Shown here piece by piece: positions 39,601 through 50,122 of a stretch of 64,000 bases of DNA. The notes beneath the pieces were generated by a model. The model did no database searches. It saw only the letters and a list, made by a program, of their open reading frames with translations, and had not been told where the DNA came from. The DNA is taken from contig JBHGNT010000021.1 of assembly GCA_043228905.1 (NCBI GenBank), positions 6,820,001 to 6,884,000 of the forward strand, written 5' to 3'. The DNA is from Azolla caroliniana (taxonomy: Eukaryota; Polypodiophyta). The translations under genes and the position numbers were made by a program. Position 1 is the first letter of the stretch. Each line of letters begins with the position of its first letter.

Positions 39601-40676
39601 AGTACAAGTGTAGAGCCACCTGCAAGGTTGAGCTCTACTGTGCCGATTCCGATGATGTCACAGTGTTGTGAGTTGCCGACTCGAACTGAGTCGGAGTGAC
39701 GGATCGTATATTGCCGAAATTGGGATCGATGAGGAGTCACGTGAAATGACGCGCCCGAATCTAAGAGCCATGTGCTCGATTCTTCAGTCGTGAGTAGAAC
39801 TTCTGATCCGACTGGATTTTCGATTGATAGTATATTCGGGTCGTCTGGTAGCACATCAGCTGAGAAGCTGACGTAATTGATCTCCTCATGCCGGCCACTC
39901 TTCTTGTTGTTCTTGTTCTTGAGTGCGCGGCAGTCGGCTTTGATGTGTCCGGGTTTCTTGCAATAGTTGCAGATTCGGTTATCCCGTGACTGGCTCCGTC
40001 TTCGCTGATTGTTCGGCGGCCGTGAGGAATCTCTTCCTCGTATGTTCGATCGGTCTGTCGAACCTTGTACTACATAAGCGTCGTCTGTTGAGTCTTTGGC
40101 GAAAGACTTTCTCCGAGCTGCTTCGGTCAGGATTGCGCTCGTGACTTCGGAGTATTTAACAGCTGTGGTTGACGCGTTGCACACGGTTGTGACGAAAGTT
40201 TCCCATGATGAGGGAAGGCTGCTCATGAGTATCATTGCTCTGAGCTCATCCTCGATTGCCGTCCCCTGTGACGAGATTTGGGAGCTTATGCTTTCGTACT
40301 CATTGAGGTGTGCTTGAACCGAGTCGGATTCTTTCATCCGCAAGTTGTAGAGGCGCCGGATCAGAAACATCTTCGTTGCGGCGACCTTCTTTTCGTAAGT
40401 GTCCGACAGTGTTTTCCACAGTTCGAATGCTGTCGTACACGATTGCACCGTAAAGTATACCGATTCCGATAGGTGCATCCGAATCGTGGCGCGGACGATT
40501 CTGTCCAGCTTCTGCCACTCAGTTGGTTTGTATCCTTCTGGAGGTTCTTCATTTTCGATGGGATCGATTTGCCCCTTGACTATGAGATAGTCCTGCATTT
40601 GCTCCTTCCAGAAGTTGAAGTTCGATCCATCGAACTTTCGTAGACTCATTTCTGACGAGCCGGATGTTGATGCCAT
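36663..40676 (-). CDS. Cop3 Gag-Pol polyprotein
   Basis: One frame from ATG 40676, about 1337 residues. Gag: SLRKFDGSNFNFWKEQMQDY. CCHC knuckle CNYCKKPGHIKADC at residues 236-249. Protease: WLLDSGASFHVTP with D306. Integrase: LWHRRLGHLSKAGITHL, catalytic D495 (HSDVCGPMP), D558 (FRTDNGGEF) and E594 (NGIAERMNRT). RT: IQLDVKTAFLHGDLEEEIY and IIYVDDMLISG with YVDD at 1011-1014. RNase H: GYTDSDFAGC, STTEAEYVAA and VYSDSQGAVAL. No break is seen, so it is probably functional. Confidence 0.95.
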   Translation of the reverse strand: MASTSGSSEMSLRKFDGSNFNFWKEQMQDYLIVKGQIDPIENEEPPEGYKPTEWQKLDRIVRATIRMHLSESVYFTVQSCTTAFELWKTLSDTYEKKVAATKMFLIRRLYNLRMKESDSVQAHLNEYESISSQISSQGTAIEDELRAMILMSSLPSSWETFVTTVCNASTTAVKYSEVTSAILTEAARRKSFAKDSTDDAYVVQGSTDRSNIRGRDSSRPPNNQRRRSQSRDNRICNYCKKPGHIKADCRALKNKNNKKSGRHEEINYVSFSADVLPDDPNILSIENPVGSEVLLTTEESSTWLLDSGASFHVTPHRSQFRQYTIRHSDSVRVGNSQHCDIIGIGTVELNLAGGSTLVLHNVRHVPELSRPLISVGQLDEDGIRAGFSSGGWTLHMGNLLLARGPKIHSLYPLHVTLREGNLFLVDIPVSSLWHRRLGHLSKAGITHLSRAGYIPKLSFSDHQFCEHCQYGKQAATSHPTSAPKETRPLDLVHSDVCGPMPHQSLGGASYFVSFIDDSTRKVWAYPIRTKDRVFSIFSDWLAMVENQTDQKLKCFRTDNGGEFKSEEFVKFCRQRGIRREFTAPHSPEQNGIAERMNRTIQERIVSMLQHSGLSDGFWAEALLTAVHIINMSPSRPLGLQIPQELWIGNKPNYDKLRIFGCEAYALIPKDDRRKLAPRSRKCIFLGYGSDGEMGYRLWDPERRQIVRSSDVVFNESAMNPSVEKPIEVRRVTFSDVPTLQEGPALNTRSASRVAEPYTTDSDNPDSAQQNNPLSDHPTTIPDATSPIIPRRSERLSQPPERYSPGIFFTDAGEPTSYEEASTSVDSATWHLAMESEMHSIRANKTWDLVELPRNRRALPCKWVYRLKETSDSTTPKYKARLVAKGFRQEYGVDFDEIFSPVVKMTTLRFLLGVVAADNLELIQLDVKTAFLHGDLEEEIYMEQPKGFVATGQEHLVCRLRKSLYGLKQAPRQWYKKFDDFIQSIGFSKSDEDHCLFTNTAQDGSPIFLIIYVDDMLISGRHAGELADLIRQLRLKFAMKDLGPARHILGMKISRHRDKRHLFLSQTDYIGRVLERFNMQSAKSASTPLPMNLRLSQRDCPTSGPEGEDMKSVPYAPAVGSLMYLMVVTRPDISHAVGVVSRFMHNPGRSHWNAVKHVFRYLAGTKDHDILFGPNRTSGVVGYTDSDFAGCIYSRKSTTGYCFKFGNGAISWKSKLQECTATSTTEAEYVAASDAAKEALWLGRLAHTFRQVNHDSAPVVYSDSQGAVALSKNPVHHNASKHIDVRYHFVRDCVISGKIGLEKISTTDNVADGMTKCLSADRFRSLRHQMGVTTNQSG

Positions 40677-40679
40677 CAA

Positions 40680-41343
40680 ATTCGGTTTCGGTTGGCGAAG
40701 CTCGGTTCGGAGTTGACTACGAACCTTGTTGGAGTGCAGCCGGTTGGCTCACCCGATATCGTTCTAGTCGGATTTGAACCCGAGTCGGTTCGGCTTCGGA
40801 ACTTGCTCGAATTGACTCCGGTAGCTTGAGGGACAGAACCGACTGGTCTTCCCGAATGTTGCCGAGTCGGAGTGAGCCCGGTTCGCTTCGGATATATATG
40901 CCGAATACCGATTATTGAAACCGATTATCTGGACCGATTCTGCTTCGGTTGACTGCAGCAACGAGAGAGACGGATCCAACTGATCCTCCCGAATGTCGAT
41001 CAGCCAGATGAAGCACGAATTTGGGTTGTTGTCTTGAGACCGATCTGCACCGAGTGGTTACAATGAGCGGCGAGCAGCGTTTGATGACCTCTTCGGATGC
41101 CGTTTAACCGAATGGAGCACGATCGTGTCAATGTTGCACAAGGGGATTTCACCTCGAGCGGTTACGATCACAAGGGACAGAGTACAACCTGCTGGCTTAC
41201 TCCAAGCGAAGATGATCTAATGCGATGAGATGCAAACCTCGTTTTTCTTCTTCTTCTCTCTTCTTCGAATGACGCAAGAAACCGAATGCTGTGCAGGCTG
41301 AGACGACGGCCGACAGCGGGATGAAGGACCGAATACTGTGCAG
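40680..41343 (-). other. Cop3 untranslated leader
   Basis: About 660 bp between the primer site and the gag ATG. It is rich in CGGTT/CCGAA words and shows no conserved domain. It would form the 5' leader of the genomic RNA, where packaging signals usually lie. Confidence 0.5.
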
Positions 41344-41355
41344 GCTCTGATACCA
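41344..41355 (-). promoter_or_regulatory. Cop3 primer binding site
   Basis: The minus strand reads TGGTATCAGAGC two bases inside the 5' LTR, matching initiator tRNA-Met. Confidence 0.9.
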
Positions 41356-41357
41356 GA

Positions 41358-41442
41358 TGTTGAAGACAAGGTCGTCTATGCGGAAGATCAAGAAGCATTC
41401 GATTAGGTTTGAATACCTGCGTATGACAGTTTCTAGGTCGTT

Positions 41443-41484
<42 letters not shown>

Positions 41485-41667
41485 AAAAATACTTTCTATT
41501 TCCCAAAGCAATAATACAACACCCAACCTTACAAAAAGGTTACAAGGTCACTATATATAGTGACCGACTTAGGGCAACTACCCTTTATGCTAATTACACA
41601 AATGCCCCAAACTTGGGCTATACAAAGGGATAGTGTGAATACGTCCATTATACACTTGTATTCGACA
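41358..41667 (-). repeat. 5' LTR of Cop3
   Basis: 310 bp with the same termini. TATA palindrome at 41546-41565. Shorter GA run than the 3' LTR. Confidence 0.9.
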
Positions 41668-44600
41668 CCAGCATGGCGGAGCACATGAATGCCTTCCACG
41701 GGCTGATACACCAGGCAACATCATTACAAGTACCTCTCGCCGATGAGGTACTAGCACTACTCTTGCTCGGTTCCCTCCCAGATAGTTGGGAGACGTCGGT
41801 TGTCACTTTGGGCAACGCCGGGCCGAAAGGGAAACAGTTATCCCTAGCCAGGGTGAAGTCGAGCTTGCTAAATGAGGAGGCTCGTCGGAAAGACAAGGAG
41901 ACGAACTCCGACTCCAAAGCGCTCATTACCGAATCGGAACGCGGAAGACAAAGGAACCGTAGTCCCCAGAACCAGGAGAAGTCGGGGACACGGTCAAAGT
42001 CAAGGAGGAGGCCTACCTGCTTCTATTGCTGCAAGCCGGGACACTTCCAGAAGAACTGTCGGCACTTCCAAAAAGACAAGGAAACCGACGGTACCGATTC
42101 GAAGCGGACACCGGACCGGAACGGTAAAGACCGGAGGGGAACGGACCGAAAGGGAACGACGACAATCGTGGCAAGTGAAGAAGAGTTGATGCTCATCACT
42201 GAGGAGAGTGAGTTGAACCTTGCCGGTGACGAGACAACGTGGGTTGTTAATTTCGGAGCGTCATTCCACCTTACCCCGGACCGTAAATACTTCTCATCCT
42301 ACACAGCCGGTGATCACGGTTGTGTCCGGATGTGGAATGAAGGTACATACCGAATTGTCGGCATAGGAGACGTGTGGTTGACAACACCAACCGGATGCAA
42401 GTTGCTGCTAAAGGATGTCCGACACGTTCCGGAGGTTCGACTGAACCTGATATCAGTCGGTCAGCTAGACGATGAAGGCTACACGGGTAGCATCGGGGAC
42501 GGAGTCATGAAATTCAGCAAAGGGAGCTTGATAGTGGCTCGGGCCCGGAAGGTCAATACGTTGTACTTGATGAATGCCCGGTTATGCCCGGAAGAAGTGA
42601 ACGTGGCTTCCGACACTGCCGGTGAGCTGTGGCACAAGAGGTTGTGTCACATGAGTGAGAAGGGGATGAAGAGGCTTTCAGACGACAACCTCATTCCAGT
42701 GAAGAACGTGCACTTGGAGAAGTGCACTGATTGTCTGGCCGGTAAGCAAAATCGGACCTCCTTCCGACCAAGGCCACCGATGAGACATAATGCACCACTG
42801 GAGTTGGTGCATACTGATGTGTGTCAAGTGGACACGAAGTCACATGCCGGATCGCAGTACTTCGTGACGTTCATAGATAACCACAACCGGAAGCTGTGGG
42901 CCACACTGTTGAAGACGAAGGATCAAGTGCTATCCGTCTTCAAAGAACTCCATGCGAGAGTGGAAAGAGAAACCGGCCAGAAGTTGAAGGCGGTTCGAGC
43001 AGATAACGGAGGAGAATACAGGGGGCAGTTCGCGGAGTACTATCGCTCGATGGAATCCGGCTCAAATTTACCATGCCGAAGACGCCGAAACTAAACGGGT
43101 TGGCCGAGAGGATGAACCGGACCATAATGGAGAGGGTCCGGAGTATGCTTGCACATGCAAAATTACCCAAGACGTTTTGGGCTGAGGCACTGTCAATGGC
43201 GACATATGTGATAAACAGATCACCCTCAGTACCCTTGGACGGAGACACGCCACAGAGAGTATGGACCGGTAAGGAAGTGTCCTACTGGCATTTGAAGGTG
43301 TTCGGGTGTCTCGTGTACGTGCATGTAGCTAAGGACCGGAGAGGAAAGTTGGATCCAAAGACCCGGCCATGCACATTCCTCGGTTACGGCGACGATGAGT
43401 TCGCCTACCGAGTGTGGGACCTGGCCGACAAGAAGGTATTCCGGAGTCGAGATATTATCTTCATGGAGGACAAGACGCTCGCCCACTGGGAGTCGGAGAA
43501 GAAGATAATGAACTCCAAGTCGACCAGTAAGGATCGATTCTACGATGAGCAGACCCAACCGGCAAGAGACCGGTTAGCACTCGATGAACCGGCCGGTGAC
43601 GGTAAGGAGACAACACAGGCCGAAGAAGAAGGAATAGGTGAAATCGGAACTAGCCAAGACCCCGAATCGGATTCGGATGAAAAACAAATAGAGGAGCTGG
43701 TTGCGGAAAGCCAAAGACGGAGATATCCTCTCAAAGAGAGAAGGGCCCCCCAGAGATTTCCAGATGCAGAGCATGTGCTGCTAACCAATGCGGGGGAGCC
43801 AGAAAGCTTCGAGGAAGCTAAAAGTGACGCCCATAGCCGCAAATGGTTACGTGCCATGCACGATGAGATGGATTCCCTGCATGAGAACCATACGTACGAA
43901 TTGGTGGAGTTGTCGAAAGGAAAGCGGGCACTCCGAAACAAGTGGGTGTACAAGTTGAAACCGGGAGATGCCGGCAACCCCCTAAGATACAAACCCAGGA
44001 TCGTGGTGAAGGGGTTCCAGCAGAAGAAGGGCGTGGACTTCGACGAGATATTTGCCCCGATAGTAAAGATGACTTCCATCCGGACGGTGCTTATCATAGC
44101 GGCAAGCATGGACCTCGAGGTAGAGCAGCTAGACGTGACGACGGCATTCCTTCACGGTGACCTCGAAGAGGAGATCTACATGCAGCAACCGAAAGGATTC
44201 GTGAAGAAAGGGAAGGAGTACCTAATTTGTCGGTTGAAGAAGAGCCTGTACGAACTGAAGCAGGCTCCCCGACAATGGTACCGGAAGTTCGACTCCTTCA
44301 TGACCGATCAAGGGTACCACAAGACACAGGCCAATCACTGCGTGTTTGTGAAGAAGTTCGAAGGAGGCGACTTCCTGATACTCCTCCTGTATGTGGACGA
44401 CATGTTGATCGTCGGACGGGACCAAGCCAAAATACAGATGCTGAAGAAGGCTCTCAACCGAACTTTCTCAATGAAAGACTTGGGCCTAGCAAGACAGATA
44501 CTGGGGATGCACATCATCCAGGACCGGTCAAAGAAGCAATTGTGGTTGTCACAGGAGAAATACGTGACAAAGGTGCTTCAGCGGTTCAAGATGTTAGAAT

Positions 44601-45366
44601 CGAAACCAGTCGGATCGACACTCCCGGCAAACTGCAGACTATCCGGTAAGCAAAGCCCGAAGACGAAAGCAGAGAAGGCGGATATGATGAAGGTGTCATA
44701 TGCCTCTACCGTCGGGAGCTTACTGTACACAATGGTGTGTACTCGACTGGATATTGGATACGCAGTCGAAGTGGTGAGCCGGTTTATGAGCAATCCCGGC
44801 AAGGAGCACTAGAACGCGGTCAAATGGATACTCTGGTACTTGAAGGGCACTTCGAATATATGTCTCCGATTCAGCTCCGGTAAACCTCAACTTGACGGTT
44901 TTACCGATTCGGACATGTCAGCTGATGTGGATACCAGCCGGTCTACATCTGGGTATGTAATGACATATGCAGGGGGAGCTGTTTCGTGGCAGTCAAGGCT
45001 GCAGAAGACGGTTGCGTTGTCAACCACGAAGGCGGAGTACATGGCGGCTGTGGAAGCTAGCAAGGAAATATTATGGATGAAGGACTTCATCGATGAGCTC
45101 GGTATTCAGCAAGATGAATATCGCTCTATTGCGACAGTCAAAGTGCCATCCACCTTGCTAAGAACGCAGCGTACCATTCCAGGACGAAGCACATCCAGCG
45201 TAGGTATCACTAGATCCGGGAGCGAGTAGAAGATCGAGAGTTCGCGCTGACGAAGATCCACACGGCCAAGAACGGGTCAGATATGCTGACCAAAGTACTG
45301 ATACCCGACAAGCTGGATGCATGTCGGAAGCGGATCGGACTAGTAAGACATCCCATGCCGGAGTGA
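41668..45366 (+). pseudogene. Cop2 gag end and pol (PR, IN, RT, RNase H)
   Basis: Continues with MAEHMNAFHGLIHQ. The knuckle CFYCCKPGHFQKNC is kept. The protease site reads WVVNFGASFHLTP, so the catalytic Asp is lost (D to N, S to F). A frameshift near 43060 separates the second half of integrase (NGLAERMNRT). RT keeps LLLYVDDMLIVG. A TAG at about 44811 replaces a Trp codon of Cop1. RNase H (GFTDSDMSADVD) is open until a frameshift near 45125. The copy is dead. Confidence 0.9.
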
Positions 45367-45376
45367 AGGGGGAGTT

Positions 45377-46048
45377 TGTTAGGAAACAGGTCCCTCCGGA
45401 TGGGAAGTGAGAAAAATCGGATGACGAGTACCCGGTGAGAACCGGATGTGGAGTACCCAGCAATGGAAGACCCGGTGAGAACCAGATGACGAGTACCCTG
45501 CAACGGAAGAACCAGTGAGAACCGGATGACGAGTACCCGGTAAGGAAGACCCGGTGAGAACCGGATGTTGCAGGCCCAGTGAGAACCTCTCATCGCATGG
45601 AAGGGACATATATGTAAATATGTTCCAGAGAGCCCACTAGGGCTATATTTGTAAATAGCCCGAAAGTCATATTAGTATAAATATGACCTAGGGCAAACTT
45701 AATATGATGATGATAGAGTTATTGGTGTAACTTCCGTACAATGCGTAAAAGAGAGAGAGAGCGATATACAGCGATTGTGTCTCTGTTGTAACCATCGCGA
45801 GGCGAAAATTGTGAGCAAGAGGTCATTGCCTCTGTGCTCCCTATTGTATTACTTTACATAGTGATAGTTTGGAGTTTGTGGACTCCCATGGTTTTTCCCT
45901 CTTAGGGTTTTCCACGTTAATATCCTATGTATTCTCTTTCTGTTTTGTGTACTTACCTCCATTCCCATTTCGTCTGTGTTTTTTTTATTATCATCAAGTG
46001 ATCTACGCTTCAGTTGTGGCCGGAGATTAATCCGCGTATTTCGCGTCA
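45377..46048 (+). repeat. 3' LTR of Cop2
   Basis: 672 bp, same termini. It is shorter than the 5' LTR, with visible contributions from a different arrangement of the minisatellite and a shorter GA run. TATA-box dyad at 45664-45689. Confidence 0.9.
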
Positions 46049-48110
46049 CTTTGGCCATCATCTGCTTGAACTTGGAAGCCGATACCAGATGATCATATAT
46101 AATGTTTTAGCCAAGTGGTCGGGCTCAGAAGAGTTCACATGTTTCCCACATGGAGGAGGGGAAAGCACAGTTGATTACCTAATAGGACACCATGAAGCCA
46201 CCCACATGGTTATCTCCTTCCAAGTGGCCAGATGCCCCATTGGTGCAGACCATAGTTTCCTATACTTTGAGCTAAAATGTGACACCTCCCACTCCACCAA
46301 CTCTAATCAACCAACCCATCACACCATAATACATTTCACGCATGGGCTCGTTGACATCTACTCTCGACATGTTCAAGCCCATCTCTCCTCTTTTGATTCT
46401 TCCTTGCCTTTAGAGAACCTCACTACAGAACTCACACACATCCTTCACTCAGCAACAATTAGTAGCTTCCCATACACGAAAGACTCCAATCATAGTAGAA
46501 TAGGGTCTATGCCACATAACAAGTAGTATGATGAGGATTGTAGAGAGTTGTATAGACAACTTAAAGTGCCGCGACTTAGTGGTACTATTTCCTGAGTATA
46601 GGCTCGCAAAGAGATGCGCAAGATGACACGTCGTAAAAGACGAGCTTGGGAAGCATCTCAATATTGGGAAATCTACCATATGCTCATGAGTAGGGACTAC
46701 GCCCTTGCATGGAAGAGACTACGGGAACAAAGACCAAAAACACCCATCGAGGATCCCAATATTTGGCACACATATATCGAGAGACTCTACCATGTCCCGA
46801 ACCAACCACCCATTCCAATGCCTTCCACACCTCGACCTACCATGGGGACATTTTTCACGACCTCTAAGGTCACAAAGGTCATAAAAAAATTACAACATAG
46901 GAAATCCATGGACCACACAAGATTGCGAGCCAAGCACATCATATATGCTTGAGAGTGCCTAGCGCCTCTTCTCACTCTAATCTTCAACCACGCCCACGCC
47001 GAGGGTTTTCCACCACAATGGGCCATGAACACAGTGGCCCCTATCATAAAGGAGGGGACCCAATGGACCCAAATACATATAGGACCATTATGATAGGTCA
47101 TACGCTCGCTAAACTATATGGTGTTGTAATGGAAGCGGAGCTCAGCGATTATATGGAAACATTATGTCTTCGAGCACCTGAGCAGGCTCGCTTTAGACGA
47201 GCCTTCTCCACTATTGACCATATTTTCACACTTAGGTGCTTAATTGACCAGACGAAGGCTCGTAAGAAGAAACTATATTGTTGCTTTGTGGACTTCTGCA
47301 AAGCCTTTGACACAATTCCTAGGGAGAGGTTGTTTGATAGACTTAAGAGCTTGGAGATACCAAATGACATCATCTGGGCCATTTATGCCCTATATGAGCA
47401 AGTCTTTGGGTGCATAAGATGCCCAGGTGGCCTATCTGATTGTTTCACTAGCACCATTGGTGTAAAACAAGGTTGCCCCCTATCACCGACTCTTTTTGGG
47501 ATCTACATTGATGAGATCAATGATTTTATTGCTCGTAAGGAAGGCAAGGGAGTAGCTATTGGGGATATGCAAGTTAGTCTCTTACTCTACGCAGACGACA
47601 TTGTCTTGCTCTCGGAGTCGGAACACAACCTACAAAAGCATCTTAATGCCCTAGATGACTTTTGTACACAACGAGGATTGGTAGTGAATCTGGCGAAAAC
47701 TAAAGTCCTTATCTTTCATACATCGTCTCGAGTTAGGGGTAAATGTCACCTAATCCTCTCTCATAAACTAGTTGAGGTCGTGGGATCATATGTATACTTG
47801 GGAGTCACTTTTAGTGCCCGCTCAGGTAAATTCTCGATGACCCAAGCAGCCAAAGATAGGCTAACAAGAGATTATGCACCCCTCTCACTCTTAGAGAGGC
47901 AATGCCACCATGCATACTTTAAAGAGCCACGGACTAAGGGATGGCTCTTCGACTCATTAGTGACCCCTTCCCTCATGTCTGCATCAGTAGTATGGGCTCC
48001 AGGTCTACCATCTTTCATGTGGACGCAATTAGAGAGACATTTGGTGACGATGTTATCGCGTCAATTCCGAAGCAAATCGACAGTACCACATGACATTATT
48101 AGTGCAACGT
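46049..48110 (+). pseudogene. Nested LINE ORF2, endonuclease end and reverse transcriptase
   Basis: Continues from 35068 with LELGSRYQMIIYN and ESTVDYLIGHH...GADHSFL, the C-terminal catalytic region of the endonuclease. Stops occur near 46524 and 46595. The RT reads NTYRTIMIGHTLAKLYGVVM, CFVDFCKAFDTIPRERL, GVKQGCPLSPTLFGIYIDEI and LLYADDIVLLS (YADD 47588-47599). Compared with LINE copy 1 the match ends near 48103 at HDIIS, so the C-terminal CCHC is missing. Confidence 0.85.
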
Positions 48111-48747
48111 CACACATGTACATGGTAAAAATGTAAATAGAAATAAACTGGATATCTGCTCCAACCAGTCAAAGAGACGAGTGCAAGGACCGAATCTGAT
48201 GGATCGGGTGGAGTCGGTGGTTCAGCGAGTCTGGTGGATCAGGTGGAGCCGGTGGTTCCGTTGGAGAGGTTGGGCGAGCTCGAAGTGGAACGACAATGGA
48301 GACGAGATCCCCGACCAAGGATGTGGTCAGCCTGGGAGTTGACGGTTTAGAACTGGCAGCGACCAACGCGGAAGTCGACTGTCGATTCGGTAGGAGACCC
48401 GGTTGATCACCGTCGCCAAAATCCTTAATCTTCTTTTCCCTTTCTTGGCATATTCCAGTGGATGTGCAGTTTGGTGGGGGTAGATGTCGTGAGGATTTCC
48501 GGAAACGGTGAGAAAACCAAGTGGATGTGCAACGTCGCACATGCTAAATCCAGCATGATGTCGTGGATATCCACGTGGATGTGTAGAAACGGGGTGGGAC
48601 CGCCGGGTTCTTGGACCAAGGAGTCAGTAAGGGGAGGAAGAGTATCTGGATCAGTCTCTGGATAACTTCACCGGATCGCGGTCCAAACACGTATCCGATC
48701 CGAACCAATCTCTAGATGTCGGATCATGAGCACAATGGCTCAGACGT
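48111..48747. other. GC-richer stretch of unknown origin
   Basis: It follows the broken end of the nested LINE and runs to the TRG LTR. A minus-strand frame (48540-48169) is Ser/Pro/Thr-rich with many PPAPPDPPDS-like residues, and I do not recognise it. GTGCAACGTC-CACATG occurs near both 48104 and 48528. Its right edge (48719-48747) is a degenerate copy of the GATGAGCACACTGGTTCAGAC repeat found beyond TRG. Confidence 0.35.
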
Positions 48748-49472
48748 TGTTGTGCCTTTCGGCGCCGGATCGTTTGCATGAGTCGGGTGGGAACCGCTGG
48801 GAGGAAGAAGAATTTGAGGTTAATTTAGTTATGAATGGATTTTAAGAGATATAAAAAACCTCGTGATTCCCACGAGTATAATGTATTTTATTAGATCAAT
48901 ATTAAGATAAGAATATGAATTTGGATTGAAAGAGAGAATATAGAAACCTCGTGAATCCTACGAGTATAAATTATTAACTGGTGTTTTAGAAATATATCCA
49001 ATTTCCAAAAGATTTCACACTTATTACATTGTGCTCCCCATCCTTATATACTGATGAGAGAGTCTTAGCAATCCATGCTTTTTCTCTAACTATAGACTAT
49101 ATGCTTTCTCTAACATGCTTTTTCTAAAAGTGATCATGTTTTTTTTTCTAACCTCATGTGTTTTTATCGACTATAGTGTTCATGCACACTAGATGTGCAT
49201 GTGTAGCTTTTTTCTATCATGCATTTTTCTTCTAACTAAAGCTTTTTCCAAGAAAATATGCGCAAAATAACCTTTCTATGTGGGATACTTTTTTAACATT
49301 CATGATGTATTAGTGTAATGGTAAGCCTTCAAATTATTAACATGGAGGTACAAGGTTTGAATCTTGCCCTATGCATGTAACACGTATTATCATTGTTTCT
49401 TCGTTTTCTTCATATTTATTAAATCGGGTACTTTATACATTTTTCACGTAGTGTACGAAATACACTACGACA
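48748..49472 (-). repeat. 3' LTR of TRG
   Basis: Minus-strand termini TGTCGTAG and GGCACAACA. TATA box (TATATAAG) at 49050-49043. It lacks a short segment near the end (AGGGTTTTGGACTAGG) that the other LTR has. Confidence 0.85.
49311..49364 (+). promoter_or_regulatory. tRNA-like A-box/B-box pair in TRG LTR (49.3 kb)
   Basis: TAGTGTAATGG (49311-49321) fits the A box exactly and GGTTTGAATCT (49354-49364) is near the B box, 43 nt apart. It is antisense to TRG and lies in U3, as in GypA. Confidence 0.55.
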
Positions 49473-50122
49473 CTCGCCCCCTCCGAACCCACACATCCTC
49501 CGATATGTGCCGAAATTGTCAGAGCTCGTTATTCTCCATCCGTAATACCCTCTGTTTCTCTCGCTATGTCGACTTTGTCTCTCCATTTTGAGCACATCCA
49601 TTCTTTCCACCTGAACCATTATCGCCATCCGATCCACCATATTCTTCGTTCACTCTTTGCATGGCCATGACCAGTTGTCATGACTCCTTGTCCTCTTTTT
49701 GAGCTTAGCCCTTCATGTCTCGTGCATGTGGCACCTTCGTTCCGACTATCTCCTTGGTCAAGACACTTCGCACTTTGTCCACCTTCATCGTACAATCTCG
49801 CATTAGAGTTGACAATCTTCATGTTAGAGCCCTCTTTCTTTTTCGAGATCTCATCCTTAGTAACACCCTTCAAATCCTCTTGGCCCGCTTGGTCCTTGCC
49901 ATCCATGGTAGTGTCTTTTCTTGGCCTCTTCTTTGTCTTCATCAATCTCGACTTCTTTCCTGATTGGTCTCGTCCGATCGGCTTCCGATCGGATTCGTAT
50001 TCGGCCGAATCGGACTCGGTTGATCGGTTTCGACTGAGTCGGCCCCCTTCTGGTTCGGGTTCGACCCATCAGTTTCGATCTGGGTTGACTTTCTTTTCTT
50101 CCATATTCGACCAGTTCGACTT

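Larger units (their letters stand above)
36153..41667 (-). mobile_element. Ty1/copia element Cop3, intact, nested in Cop2
   Basis: LTRs at 36153-36468 (316 bp) and 41358-41667 (310 bp) differ mainly in GA-repeat length. Target duplication CCAGC (36148-36152 and 41668-41672). It has a primer site, an intact polyprotein and a polypurine tract. Orientation is opposite to its host Cop2. It is a different lineage from Cop1 and Cop2, related to the decayed element at 57.0-60.3 kb. Confidence 0.95.
35069..46048 (+). mobile_element. Ty1/copia element Cop2, split by Cop3
   Basis: LTRs at 35069-35774 and 45377-46048, target duplication CTTTG (35064-35068 and 46049-46053). It interrupts LINE ORF2, and the LINE frame is restored when it is removed. 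The coding region is split at 36152 by Cop3 and has frameshifts and a nonsense codon. It is a close relative of Cop1 with a different LTR. Confidence 0.95.
20943..48110 (+). mobile_element. LINE hosting the nest, interrupted by four LTR elements
   Basis: Parts in order: 5' region 20943-21240, ORF1 start 21241-21583, 21 bp at 28613-28633, ORF1 end 33988-34422, ORF2 endonuclease 34429-35068, ORF2 endonuclease end and RT 46049-48110. Removing each insert and one target duplication gives a continuous frame at every junction. The RT matches LINE copy 1 (9950-12245). The C-terminal domain and 3' UTR are absent: similarity stops near 48103. Stops and a frameshift show it is old. Confidence 0.85.
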
